Positions 1 to 7,379 of a stretch of 33,304 bases of DNA are shown here, in pieces. The position numbers were made by a program, and so were the translations under genes. How positions within the stretch are numbered: position 1 is the first letter of the stretch; every line of letters begins with the position of its first letter. The notes below the pieces were generated by a model. The model saw only the letters and a list, made by a program, of their open reading frames with translations. It did not search any database and had not been told where the DNA came from. This DNA comes from Candidatus Anaerostipes avistercoris (GTDB lineage Bacteria; Bacillota; Clostridia; Lachnospirales; Lachnospiraceae). Location of the stretch: contig DWWD01000025.1 in the NCBI GenBank assembly GCA_019119895.1, forward strand, positions 1 to 33,304. The letters run 5' to 3'.

Positions 1-239
<239 letters not shown>

Positions 240-263
240 TTATTTCCTCCTAATGGATTATTA

Positions 264-1835
264 TTAAAGCAGAGTTTCAAATTTATCTCTTACTTTCGGT
301 ACTCTCAGTCCGATGATAACCTGATATGCTTTACCGTTGATAGAGCATCCATGGGTACCAATGGCTTTGAAGTACGGATCGTCTTTACAGAGTGTCTCGT
401 CTTTTACATTAACACGAAGTCTTGTAGCACAGTTTGTAACATCTACAATGTTGTCTTTTCCACCGAGTCCCTCGAGGATCATCTCGCAAAGTTCAAGATC
501 AGGATCATCAGACGCGTCTTTTCCTTTTGCAGCCTGTTTCTCTCTAAATTTAGCTTTAGAACCAAATTCGATTTCTGCATCGTCCTCTCGTCCAGGTGTC
601 TTAAAGTCAAATTTCAGAATCAGGAAACGGAATACTACGAACCAGATTCCTACGAATACAAGACCGATCGCAAGCATTAACAAGTACTGCTGCCAGTGAT
701 TTCTCATCAGTGGTATCAGGTTCAGAGATGCAATCTCAATTAATCCACCTGAGTTGATACCTACAATTCCAGCCAGCCACATAGTCGTTGCCAGAGTTGC
801 TGCCAGTAATGCATGTACTACGAACAATCCCGGTGCTACGAACAGGAATGTGAACTCGATTGGCTCTGTGACACCACAAACGATTGCTGTTAAAGTAATT
901 GGAAGTAACAGCGCGAATACCTGTTTCTTCTTTTCTGGTTTCGCCGTGCTGTAAAATGCCAGTGCGGCACCAGTACAACCGAACATTTTTGCAAATCCGC
1001 TGGCCGTAAAACCTGCTTCCGGACAGAAGGATTTTAAGGATGCGGTAGATGATGCGATTTCTGGAAGCAGATTTGCCCAGTATGCATACAATCCGCCTGG
1101 TACTACGATGTTGTCATAGTAGAATGGTGAGTACAATAAGTGATGCAGTCCGAATGGGATCAATGCTCTCTCAAGGAAGTTGAATACCCAGATACCAAGT
1201 GCTCCTGCGCTTGTTACAAATCCCTGGAATGCTGTGATTCCCAGCTGTACTTTCGGCCAGATTAATGCAGCAAGGAAAGCTACCGGAATCATTACGAAGA
1301 AACCGATCATGAATACGAAAGTAGATCCGCTGAAAGATCCAAGCCATTCCGGAAGTTCTGTATCAAAAAATCTGTTATGTAAATAAATAACTAATCCTGA
1401 TACTGCCAATGCTCCGATCATACCCATATCCAGTGTCTTAATGCTGGCGATCATCGTCAGTCCGCTGGTTCCTCCTGTTTCTGCAGCGAAGTCAACGCCG
1501 AACGCAGGTCCCCACTGAGAAAGGATTGTGTTCAGGAAGTAATGGAATGTCAGATAAAGTACCAGAGCTTCCATACAGCATCTGGCGTTCTGTTTTGTTG
1601 CCAGCCCGATTGGAAGAGATACGGCGAACAACAGCGGCAGCTGATTAAATACGGTCCATCCACCCTGCAGGAACACGTTCCAGAGTTTGTACCACATACT
1701 TTCAGGCGCTGCCAGGCTTCCCATGATTGCTTCGGTGGTGAACAATGTTCCAATACCTACAGCAATACCTGCGAAGGCAAACAGAAGTACCGGTGTGAAC
1801 ATGGCTCCACCGAACTTTTGAATTTTCTGCATCAT
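264..1835 (-). CDS. PTS alpha-glucoside (maltose-type) transporter, EIICB
   Basis: A 523-residue membrane permease that takes up and phosphorylates an alpha-glucoside such as maltose. The EIIC domain fills about residues 1-420 with many hydrophobic segments and carries the family motif GVTEPIEF. A charged linker (about 420-450) leads to a EIIB domain whose phosphorylation-site Cys is in NCATRLR at about residue 469. No EIIA domain is present, so EIIA must come from elsewhere, as is usual for GlvC/MalB-type permeases. The ATG at 1835 has GGAG 11 bases upstream; a second ATG at 1832 is adjacent. The GH4 gene follows after 27 bases, giving a two-gene catabolic operon. A promoter and a palindromic operator precede it (separate entries). 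The exact sugar is inferred from the GH4 partner. Confidence 0.9.
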   Translation of the reverse strand: MMQKIQKFGGAMFTPVLLFAFAGIAVGIGTLFTTEAIMGSLAAPESMWYKLWNVFLQGGWTVFNQLPLLFAVSLPIGLATKQNARCCMEALVLYLTFHYFLNTILSQWGPAFGVDFAAETGGTSGLTMIASIKTLDMGMIGALAVSGLVIYLHNRFFDTELPEWLGSFSGSTFVFMIGFFVMIPVAFLAALIWPKVQLGITAFQGFVTSAGALGIWVFNFLERALIPFGLHHLLYSPFYYDNIVVPGGLYAYWANLLPEIASSTASLKSFCPEAGFTASGFAKMFGCTGAALAFYSTAKPEKKKQVFALLLPITLTAIVCGVTEPIEFTFLFVAPGLFVVHALLAATLATTMWLAGIVGINSGGLIEIASLNLIPLMRNHWQQYLLMLAIGLVFVGIWFVVFRFLILKFDFKTPGREDDAEIEFGSKAKFREKQAAKGKDASDDPDLELCEMILEGLGGKDNIVDVTNCATRLRVNVKDETLCKDDPYFKAIGTHGCSINGKAYQVIIGLRVPKVRDKFETLL

Positions 1836-1893
1836 TTTTCAATTCACTCCTTTTCTTTTCATTGTGTTTGTTTTTCATTTTCTTATTGTTTCG

Positions 1894-1905
1894 AATACCG
1901 GTATT
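1894..1905. promoter_or_regulatory. palindromic operator candidate for the PTS/GH4 operon
   Basis: The perfect 12-base palindrome AATACCGGTATT sits just downstream of the predicted transcription start (about base 1915), between promoter and EIICB start codon. A repressor bound there could block the operon in the absence of sugar. No regulator gene for it is in the window; an RpiR/GntR/LacI-type protein is possible. It does not match the catabolite-repression cre consensus well. Confidence 0.5.
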
Positions 1906-1921
1906 TCTTAACTACAATCGC

Positions 1922-1950
1922 ATCATATCATGGCAGATTTTTTTTCTCAA
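1922..1950 (-). promoter_or_regulatory. sigma-A promoter of the PTS/GH4 operon
   Basis: On the minus strand TTGAGA (1945-1950) and TATGAT (1922-1927) are separated by exactly 17 bases, with a TGA immediately before the -10 giving an extended -10 (TGnTATGAT). It reads towards the EIICB gene about 90 bases away. Match to the vegetative consensus is strong. Confidence 0.75.
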
Positions 1951-2032
1951 TAGATTGGAACCCTTTAGAAACAACGGCAATTAGTTTATAATTTTTCACA
2001 TTTCCTGTGATTTCTCACACCCTTTTTCACAG

Positions 2033-2072
2033 AAAAAAACGCCCCGGAAATCTGTCTGATTTCCGAAGCGTT
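2033..2072 (-). terminator. intrinsic terminator after the sulfotransferase gene
   Basis: Arms at 2038-2052 and 2058-2072 (AACGC..GGAAATC with GATTTCC..GCGTT) form a long stem with a 5-base loop and a small internal mismatch. On the minus strand it is followed by a run of seven T. It lies 25 bases beyond the stop codon of the sulfotransferase gene. Confidence 0.85.
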
Positions 2073-2096
2073 CCGCTGTGTATTCAAGCGTTCAGC

Positions 2097-3791
2097 TTAT
2101 GAGAAATAGAATCCATTGAAATCATATTTATACACACGATAAATAAATTTTTCAACGTCTATACTGAAACTTCTAATTAATTTGTGGGAGCTGTCATATT
2201 CCCCAAAGATTCCTGATGTTCCACTGTCCATGACTGTATTCTCTCCTATATCCTGCGCACTGCTGACATAACCGGAATATGGCACCGCAAAAGAATCTGT
2301 CAGTTCAAAGGTTCCCTTATTCTCATCGACCAGATACCGATAATAATAGGAGTTATCTCCTCCTTTTCCCGTATCGTTGGTCAGTCCGATGGAAGACCAT
2401 GAGAAGTCTGGCTGTGATTCGCTGTATCCAATGTTATTATTATACATGTAAAGGTAGTACTGACCATCCTCCAGGCTGTCATCTTCCACATAGGTGACAG
2501 AATGCTGACCTCCCTGGAGTGTAAAGTCTCCGTCCTGGGTCAGCAGAAGGGATTCATACCCTGTACCGTCCCAGAAGTCTTCCGAACCGATCATATATTC
2601 AATAGACGGATCATCATACAGATGATCGATCTTCATGATTGTAGAAGTTTCCCTGGAGCTTATGATAATCTGTCCGTCTCCCAGCCACTGAATCGTATTG
2701 ATATGCATCCAGTCCAGATCGCCGTCCGATGCTTCCTCACAGGTCTTTTTATAATCTCCCAGAAGATCCGCCATATCCAGAACTTCCGTCACTTCCCCTG
2801 AATCTTTATCGATACGGATGATCCTGTCTTCCACACTTTCACTGTCAGTATCCGTAGCCAGCGTCAGGATATTTCCTTCATCATCAAAAACATAATCGTG
2901 ATGCAGATTATAATCGCCGGTGTCATAGACTTTGGTCACCTGTCCCAGCCGGTTCACTCTTGCAATCTTTGTCTGGGAAATACTGTAATACATGCCGTCA
3001 TCATCAAACAGCTGTCTGTGGCTGCGGTATCCGATAATCGGCACCTCTCCCCTGAGAACTCCGTTGTTATCATAATAGTACATGAAATCCAGGCTTTCAC
3101 TGTCATTACCCATAACTACATAAAGTCCGTCCGCCAGCTGCTGAGAAGAAGTTCCTTCTGTCATGTCAATGGTCGTATCCTCACTTCCAAGGAGACTTCC
3201 CATGGTATAATTGATCGTTTTTTCTGTGGTCTGCCCATCCTGTGTCTGAATGGTAAAGGTGATGGTATTTTCCGTATCCGGAATCAGACCCAGCATCTGA
3301 AATTCATGTTCTGTCTGATATTCTTTTCCCTGATAAGCATCGGCCGTAAAATCATCAATCCCTTCTTCATCCACATGCACGGTATATGAGACAGCAGCCG
3401 CCTCATCTGTTGTAAAATACACATAAAGAGATTGTGTATTCGTGCCATACGGATTATATTTTATGAGCATGTTGTCTTTCGTATAAGTTCCGGATGCTTT
3501 CTCTTCTTCAATATCCTACTGGATTTCTTCCTGATTTTCCTCATTATAGACCGCCTTGATATCTTCCAGAGTCTCTTTCTGGTCAGAGGTTAAAATAGTC
3601 TTCCCCACATCCATATCCACGGTCGCTGTTGTTTCCTGTCCGGAAGTCCCTGCATCAGCTTTTCCTTTGTACCATTGGTAGCCCAGAACTGCAGCTGAAG
3701 CTGCTGCGGTCACGATCACACACACCACCGCAATCACAATACTCCTGCGTTTCTTCTTTTTTCTCAACTGAATCGTAATCTCCTCCTTCAT
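2097..3791 (-). pseudogene. aryl-sulfate sulfotransferase (AssT family) broken by an in-frame TAG
   Basis: Two open stretches, 3516-3791 (91 residues) and 2097-3470 (457 residues), are in one frame. They are separated only by a TAG at 3516-3518 (codon 92) and 15 sense codons, so this is one 564-codon gene with a nonsense codon. The first part has a basic start (RKKKKRRS), one hydrophobic membrane or signal anchor and a linker. The second is the beta-propeller enzyme domain. Conserved AssT residues are visible in full-length numbering: His in LHHDYVFD (about 297-298), His363 (DWMHINT), Arg380 (SSRETS) and His430 (GQHSVTY). AssT moves sulfate between phenolic compounds outside the cytoplasm. 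The ATG at 3470 has no ribosome binding site, and a product from it would lack the export signal. The annotated ATG at 3789-3791 lies just before an AGGAGG, so an ATT at 3771-3773 or a TTG at 3765-3767 may be the true start. Confidence 0.8.
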
Positions 3792-3924
3792 TTTCTCTGC
3801 ATCTTCTATACTGGAACATTTTATCGGAAAATTATGTGCGTCTTATGACCAAAATATATTGCTTTTGTGTAAAAAATATGAAGAAATTATGACTGTTATA
3901 TATGCCGGAAATTCAGCGTCTTTC

Positions 3925-3953
3925 TTTACAATTCCGGGTTTTTATGTTATGAA
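3925..3953 (+). promoter_or_regulatory. promoter of the ABC-class ATPase gene
   Basis: TTTACA (3925-3930) and TATGAA (3948-3953) are 17 bases apart and point at the gene starting at 3991. AAAGGAG (3971-3977) follows as ribosome binding site. The 199-base gap 3792-3990 between the divergent genes otherwise shows only AT-rich sequence; no clear minus-strand promoter was picked out. Confidence 0.5.
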
Positions 3954-3990
3954 ATAAGAAATCAGAACAGAAAGGAGCTTCTTAATTATT

Positions 3991-5688
3991 ATGAAACCTT
4001 CATCTCTTTTGAGAAATACCCTGAAATCCATTGATCATAAAGGATATCCGGCTTACAAAGGCCTGAAAGGCACCTACCGGTTTTCATCCTATCTTTTAAA
4101 TATCAACCACGTACAGGGAGATCCTTTTGCGTCTCCTTCCAGCTTAAGCCTCTCGATTTCCGGCAGGGGCGCTGGATTCCCAAAAGAATTGTATGATACG
4201 CCGTGGCGGCGGATTGCTTTCCAGGATCATCTTCTCCGGTTATTTTCCAGACAGCTCAGCCGCGTCAGTTTCCAGGCCAAAGGTTCCGGAAAAAGCGGAC
4301 TTCTGGCTACCAGCAGCTGCGGTCAGGAGATTCTGGAGCGGACCGCGCTTCAGGTCGATCCTGAGACCGGCGATATCACAGCATGTTTTGAAGCCGGTTT
4401 TCCTGCCAGAGGGCGTACCATCGATGCCAGAGGTCTGGAAAAAATGCTGTTTGATCTGATTCCGAAGGCTGCCGAAGCCTCCCTGTATTATCAAAACATC
4501 CGCCGGGAAAATCTCATCCGGGATATCCATCTGGCCGATGACCAGCAGTATATCAGGGAACAGCTTCCTCTCCTCGGTCTCTGTGCCTTTGTTGCGGATG
4601 GGGCCATCCTGCCGAGAGAAAGCGGCGTTTCCCAGAAGCCGATGAAAGATTCTGTACCGTTTGTTTCCCCGGAGGCGTATCAGATAACTCTGACCCCTCC
4701 TCACTGCGGATCTATCACCGGAATGGGAATTCCTAAGGGCATTACTCTGATCGTCGGAGGCGGATACCACGGAAAATCCACTCTGCTGAAGGCGCTGGAG
4801 CTGGGCGTCTACAACCATATCGCCGGAGACGGCCGGGAATATGTCATTACCGACGACACCGCCTTTAAACTGCGGGCTGAGGATGGAAGGAGTATCTGCC
4901 GCACCGATATTTCTCTTTTCATCAATGATCTTCCAAATGGTAAAGATACAACTTCTTTTTCCACGGAAGACGCCAGCGGAAGTACTTCCCAGGCAGCCAA
5001 TACTATAGAGGCCGTGGAAGCAGGCACTTCTCTTCTGCTGATCGATGAGGATACCAGCGCTACGAACTTTATGATCCGGGACGAACTGATGCAGAGAGTC
5101 GTAAGCCGCCATCAGGAACCGATCACGCCTCTGATCGAAAGAATCCGCTGTCTTTATGAGGCTCATGGTATTTCATCGGTACTGGTTGCAGGAAGTTCCG
5201 GTTCTTTCTTCCACACGGCAGACCATATCATCCAGATGGAAAATTACAAACCGAAAGACATCACGGAAGCTGCCAAAACCGCGGCCAGAGACTTCCCTGC
5301 GGTTTCCATTCCGAAGGAGGAACCTCATTTCCCAGATTTCTCCCGCTGCTTTTCTCCGGACAAACGTCTCCGCAGAGAACACCGCGTGAAGATCAAAGTC
5401 TTCGGAAAAGACTCTGTTTCCATCAACAAAGAAACCATTGATCTGCGATATGTGGAACAGCTGGCCGATTCTGAGCAGACAGCTGCCCTGGGCTACGCCT
5501 TCCTTTACGCCCAGCTTCATATCATGGACGGGAAAAAGACACTGCAGCAGGTAGTGGAACAGCTGATGGAACAGATTCAGCGCAAAGGTCTCGGATCCAT
5601 TTCCGGAAGCAGTTATCCAAGAACCGGTCTCGCCATGCCGAGAAAGCAGGAAATCTTCGCCTGCATCAACCGGTACCGGAAACTCTAA
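3991..5688 (+). CDS. ABC-class ATPase of unknown role (COG3044 / ABC_ATPase family)
   Basis: A soluble 565-residue protein with no membrane segments. It has a Walker A motif GGGYHGKST at residues 256-264, an ABC-signature-like STEDASGSTSQAAN region at about 324-337, and a Walker B LLLIDEDTSATN at about 348-359, where D352/E353 would be the metal and catalytic residues. This arrangement (long N-terminal region, ATPase core at 230-410, C-terminal alpha/beta tail) is that of the uncharacterised predicted ATPase of the ABC class (Pfam ABC_ATPase). Eukaryotic relatives in trypanosome mitochondria bind RNA, so a nucleic-acid role is conceivable but not shown here. It stands alone with its own promoter and a shared terminator, divergent from the sulfotransferase gene. 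The ATG at 3991 is 13 bases after AGGAG. Confidence 0.85.
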   Translation: MKPSSLLRNTLKSIDHKGYPAYKGLKGTYRFSSYLLNINHVQGDPFASPSSLSLSISGRGAGFPKELYDTPWRRIAFQDHLLRLFSRQLSRVSFQAKGSGKSGLLATSSCGQEILERTALQVDPETGDITACFEAGFPARGRTIDARGLEKMLFDLIPKAAEASLYYQNIRRENLIRDIHLADDQQYIREQLPLLGLCAFVADGAILPRESGVSQKPMKDSVPFVSPEAYQITLTPPHCGSITGMGIPKGITLIVGGGYHGKSTLLKALELGVYNHIAGDGREYVITDDTAFKLRAEDGRSICRTDISLFINDLPNGKDTTSFSTEDASGSTSQAANTIEAVEAGTSLLLIDEDTSATNFMIRDELMQRVVSRHQEPITPLIERIRCLYEAHGISSVLVAGSSGSFFHTADHIIQMENYKPKDITEAAKTAARDFPAVSIPKEEPHFPDFSRCFSPDKRLRREHRVKIKVFGKDSVSINKETIDLRYVEQLADSEQTAALGYAFLYAQLHIMDGKKTLQQVVEQLMEQIQRKGLGSISGSSYPRTGLAMPRKQEIFACINRYRKL

Positions 5689-5730
5689 AAAATACCGGCA
5701 GACTGTATCCCTCAGCCTGCCGGTATTTTT
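5689..5730. terminator. bidirectional intrinsic terminator
   Basis: A 12-base-pair stem (AAATACCGGCAG with CTGCCGGTATTT) is flanked by A-run and T-run, so it can stop transcription in both directions between the convergent ATPase gene and LysR gene. The LysR stop codon at 5729-5731 lies inside its flank. Confidence 0.85.
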
Positions 5731-6592
5731 ATAATGACCGTATATATTTCAAAAACATCTTCTCCGCCGGATCCAGCGGCTGTTTCCTCGGGTAGATCAG
5801 GGAGATCGGAGAGCGGAAATCATCGGTCAGAGGAATCATCCGAATCCCCTGGCAGGATAAAGATACTTCCTCGAATACCTTTGTGAAGGTCACGGTGATC
5901 CCGACATGCTCTTTCACAAAACTCATGATCGTATTGGCCTGAGGGAATTCGTACTGGATATCCGGCACAAATCCCGCCTTGTGGCAGCTGTCATAAAAGA
6001 ACTCATAGCTTCCGCTTCCTTTCAGCGGGAAAACAAAAATCTCTCCTTCCAGTTCCTTCAGCTGGATTTCTTTTCTTTCTGCCAGAGGATGATCCTCATA
6101 GACTACCGCACAGAGCCGGTCTTCATACAGGGGATGAAACCGGAATTTCTCCTTTTCTTTTATGATAGATTCCCTTAAAATCATAAAATCATAAGAATCT
6201 GCATCCTCAAGAATATCTCTGCCCTTTTTTTCATCCACAATCAGCTGAATGTCCGGGTGTTTTTCGTGAAAATCCGCCATAATGCGGGCGAAATGATAGG
6301 GCGCCAGCACCGGCATGCTTCCAATCCGGATTTCCCGTTTCTTCTGTATCTGCGAGAGCATTTCTTCGTACAGATCTGTCATTTTCCGGGCATATTTCAG
6401 AAATTCCTCTCCTTCCGCGGACAGCTCGAATTTTCTTGTATTGCGCCGGATCAGGGTCACGCCCAGTTCCGTTTCCAGTTTTTTGATTTGTTTTGACAGA
6501 GCTCCCTGGGTCATGTTGCAGGCATATCCCGCCTCTGTGAAATTTTCGTGTCTGCATAATTCCATATAGTAATATAACTGCTGTATTTCCAT
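5729..6592 (-). CDS. LysR-family transcriptional regulator
   Basis: A 287-residue regulator of normal LysR length. Residues 1-60 form the winged helix-turn-helix (ENFTEAGYACNMTQGALSKQ then LETELGVTLIRRNTRKFELS). Residues about 88-287 form the two-lobed inducer-binding domain (RIGSMPVLAPYHFARIM.., then HPLAERKEI and VKEHVGITVTF). The start codon at 6592 has AAAGGA 10 bases upstream, and this ribosome binding site overlaps a perfect inverted repeat (6597-6619), which suggests autoregulation. It is divergent from the DUF6198 membrane-protein gene 116 bases away and probably controls it; that link and the inducer are inferences. Specific subfamily not recognised. Confidence 0.9.
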   Translation of the reverse strand: MEIQQLYYYMELCRHENFTEAGYACNMTQGALSKQIKKLETELGVTLIRRNTRKFELSAEGEEFLKYARKMTDLYEEMLSQIQKKREIRIGSMPVLAPYHFARIMADFHEKHPDIQLIVDEKKGRDILEDADSYDFMILRESIIKEKEKFRFHPLYEDRLCAVVYEDHPLAERKEIQLKELEGEIFVFPLKGSGSYEFFYDSCHKAGFVPDIQYEFPQANTIMSFVKEHVGITVTFTKVFEEVSLSCQGIRMIPLTDDFRSPISLIYPRKQPLDPAEKMFLKYIRSL

Positions 6593-6596
6593 TTTT

Positions 6597-6619
6597 ATAT
6601 ATTCCTTTCAGGAATATAT
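6597..6619. promoter_or_regulatory. LysR operator candidate (inverted repeat)
   Basis: ATATATTCC (6597-6605) and GGAATATAT (6611-6619) are perfect 9-base arms around a 5-base centre, matching the T-N11-A style of LysR binding sites. The repeat overlaps the LysR ribosome binding site and lies about 17 bases upstream of the -35 of the divergent promoter, a classical position for both self-repression and activation of the neighbour. Confidence 0.65.
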
Positions 6620-6635
6620 TATAGCGTAAGTGGAA

Positions 6636-6665
6636 TTGACTGTAAAGGGGTCTGGTCCCTATACT
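6636..6665 (+). promoter_or_regulatory. promoter of the DUF6198 membrane-protein gene
   Basis: TTGACT (6636-6641) and TATACT (6660-6665) with an 18-base spacer, 43 bases before the ATG at 6709. The spacer contains GGGGTCTGGTCCC, a short imperfect inverted repeat. Confidence 0.65.
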
Positions 6666-6708
6666 AGAGATACAAAAACAAGAGAAAACAATTTTGAGAG
6701 GAGTCGTT

Positions 6709-7359
6709 ATGAACCAGAAAAACTTTTTCTATCATCGAATGATATTTTATATATCCGGACTTCTGATTATGTCCGTAGGATCTAACTTATTTTTGAAGGC
6801 CGCTCTCGGCGTTGCGCCAAGCTGCACCATCGCCCTGACGCTGACCTACCTGTTCCCGTTTCACAGCTATGCATCTTTTAACTTTCTGATCAATACAGCA
6901 TTTCTGATCGGTGAGATTGCTGTGATGCGGCAGTTGAAAAAGAGCCAGCTGATCCAGCTGGCCCTGACCTTTCTTTATTCCGCGTTTATTGAGTGTACCT
7001 CCCGTGGATTGTATTTCATCCAGCCGGAAGGCATTCTGGAAAAGATATCCCTGTCCCTGCTGGCATGTATTATCTTATCCATAGGAGTTGCATTTACAAT
7101 AAATTCCGGATTTGCCGTTATGCCGATGGAAGGACTGGTAAAGAGCATTGCAGAGAAAACAAAACACAGTTTCGGCGCCATCCGAGTCCTGTTAGAGCTT
7201 TCACTGACTGCTTGCTCCGCCATTCTGGCCTTTACCCTTCTCCATAATTTATCTCCGATCGGTATCGGCACAATCCTTACCGCTTTCTTAAGCGGAAACA
7301 TTACCAATTTATTTGCCTTCTTTTTTGGTAAAAGAATGCAGGCCTTTCTGGGCGTTTAA
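6709..7359 (+). CDS. YczE/YyaS/YitT-type membrane protein (DUF6198 family)
   Basis: A 216-residue integral membrane protein with about five hydrophobic segments. It opens with ISGLLIMSVGSNLFLKAALG and the motif GVAPSCTIALTL, which is the signature of the YczE/YitT-like (DUF6198) group of uncharacterised inner-membrane proteins. The reading frame can be extended to a TTG at 6694, but GAGAGGAG at 6696-6703 then falls inside it; the ATG at 6709 has this site at the right distance and is chosen. It is divergent from a LysR gene that probably regulates it. A YczE neighbour affects a carrier-protein step in Bacillus, but nothing here points to the same job. Function unknown. Confidence 0.85.
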   Translation: MNQKNFFYHRMIFYISGLLIMSVGSNLFLKAALGVAPSCTIALTLTYLFPFHSYASFNFLINTAFLIGEIAVMRQLKKSQLIQLALTFLYSAFIECTSRGLYFIQPEGILEKISLSLLACIILSIGVAFTINSGFAVMPMEGLVKSIAEKTKHSFGAIRVLLELSLTACSAILAFTLLHNLSPIGIGTILTAFLSGNITNLFAFFFGKRMQAFLGV

Positions 7360-7378
7360 CTCCCGGGGGGCCTTTTTT
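7340..7378 (+). terminator. possible terminator after the DUF6198 gene
   Basis: AGGCC (7340-7344) can pair with GGCCT (7369-7373), with GGG/CCC inside, followed by six T on the plus strand. The stem is short and interrupted, so the call is tentative. It also abuts the end of jetC on the other strand. Confidence 0.45.
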
Positions 7379-7379
7379 C

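Noticed and set aside
3516-3518. Pyrrolysine or programmed TAG read-through in assT
   Set aside because: No methylamine or pyl genes in the window, AssT has no known recoding, and jetC is broken by TAA; a point mutation or error is simpler.
4240-5166. 308-residue ORF antisense to the ABC-class ATPase
   Set aside because: The plus strand encodes clear Walker motifs; the antisense frame has no domain and no start signal.
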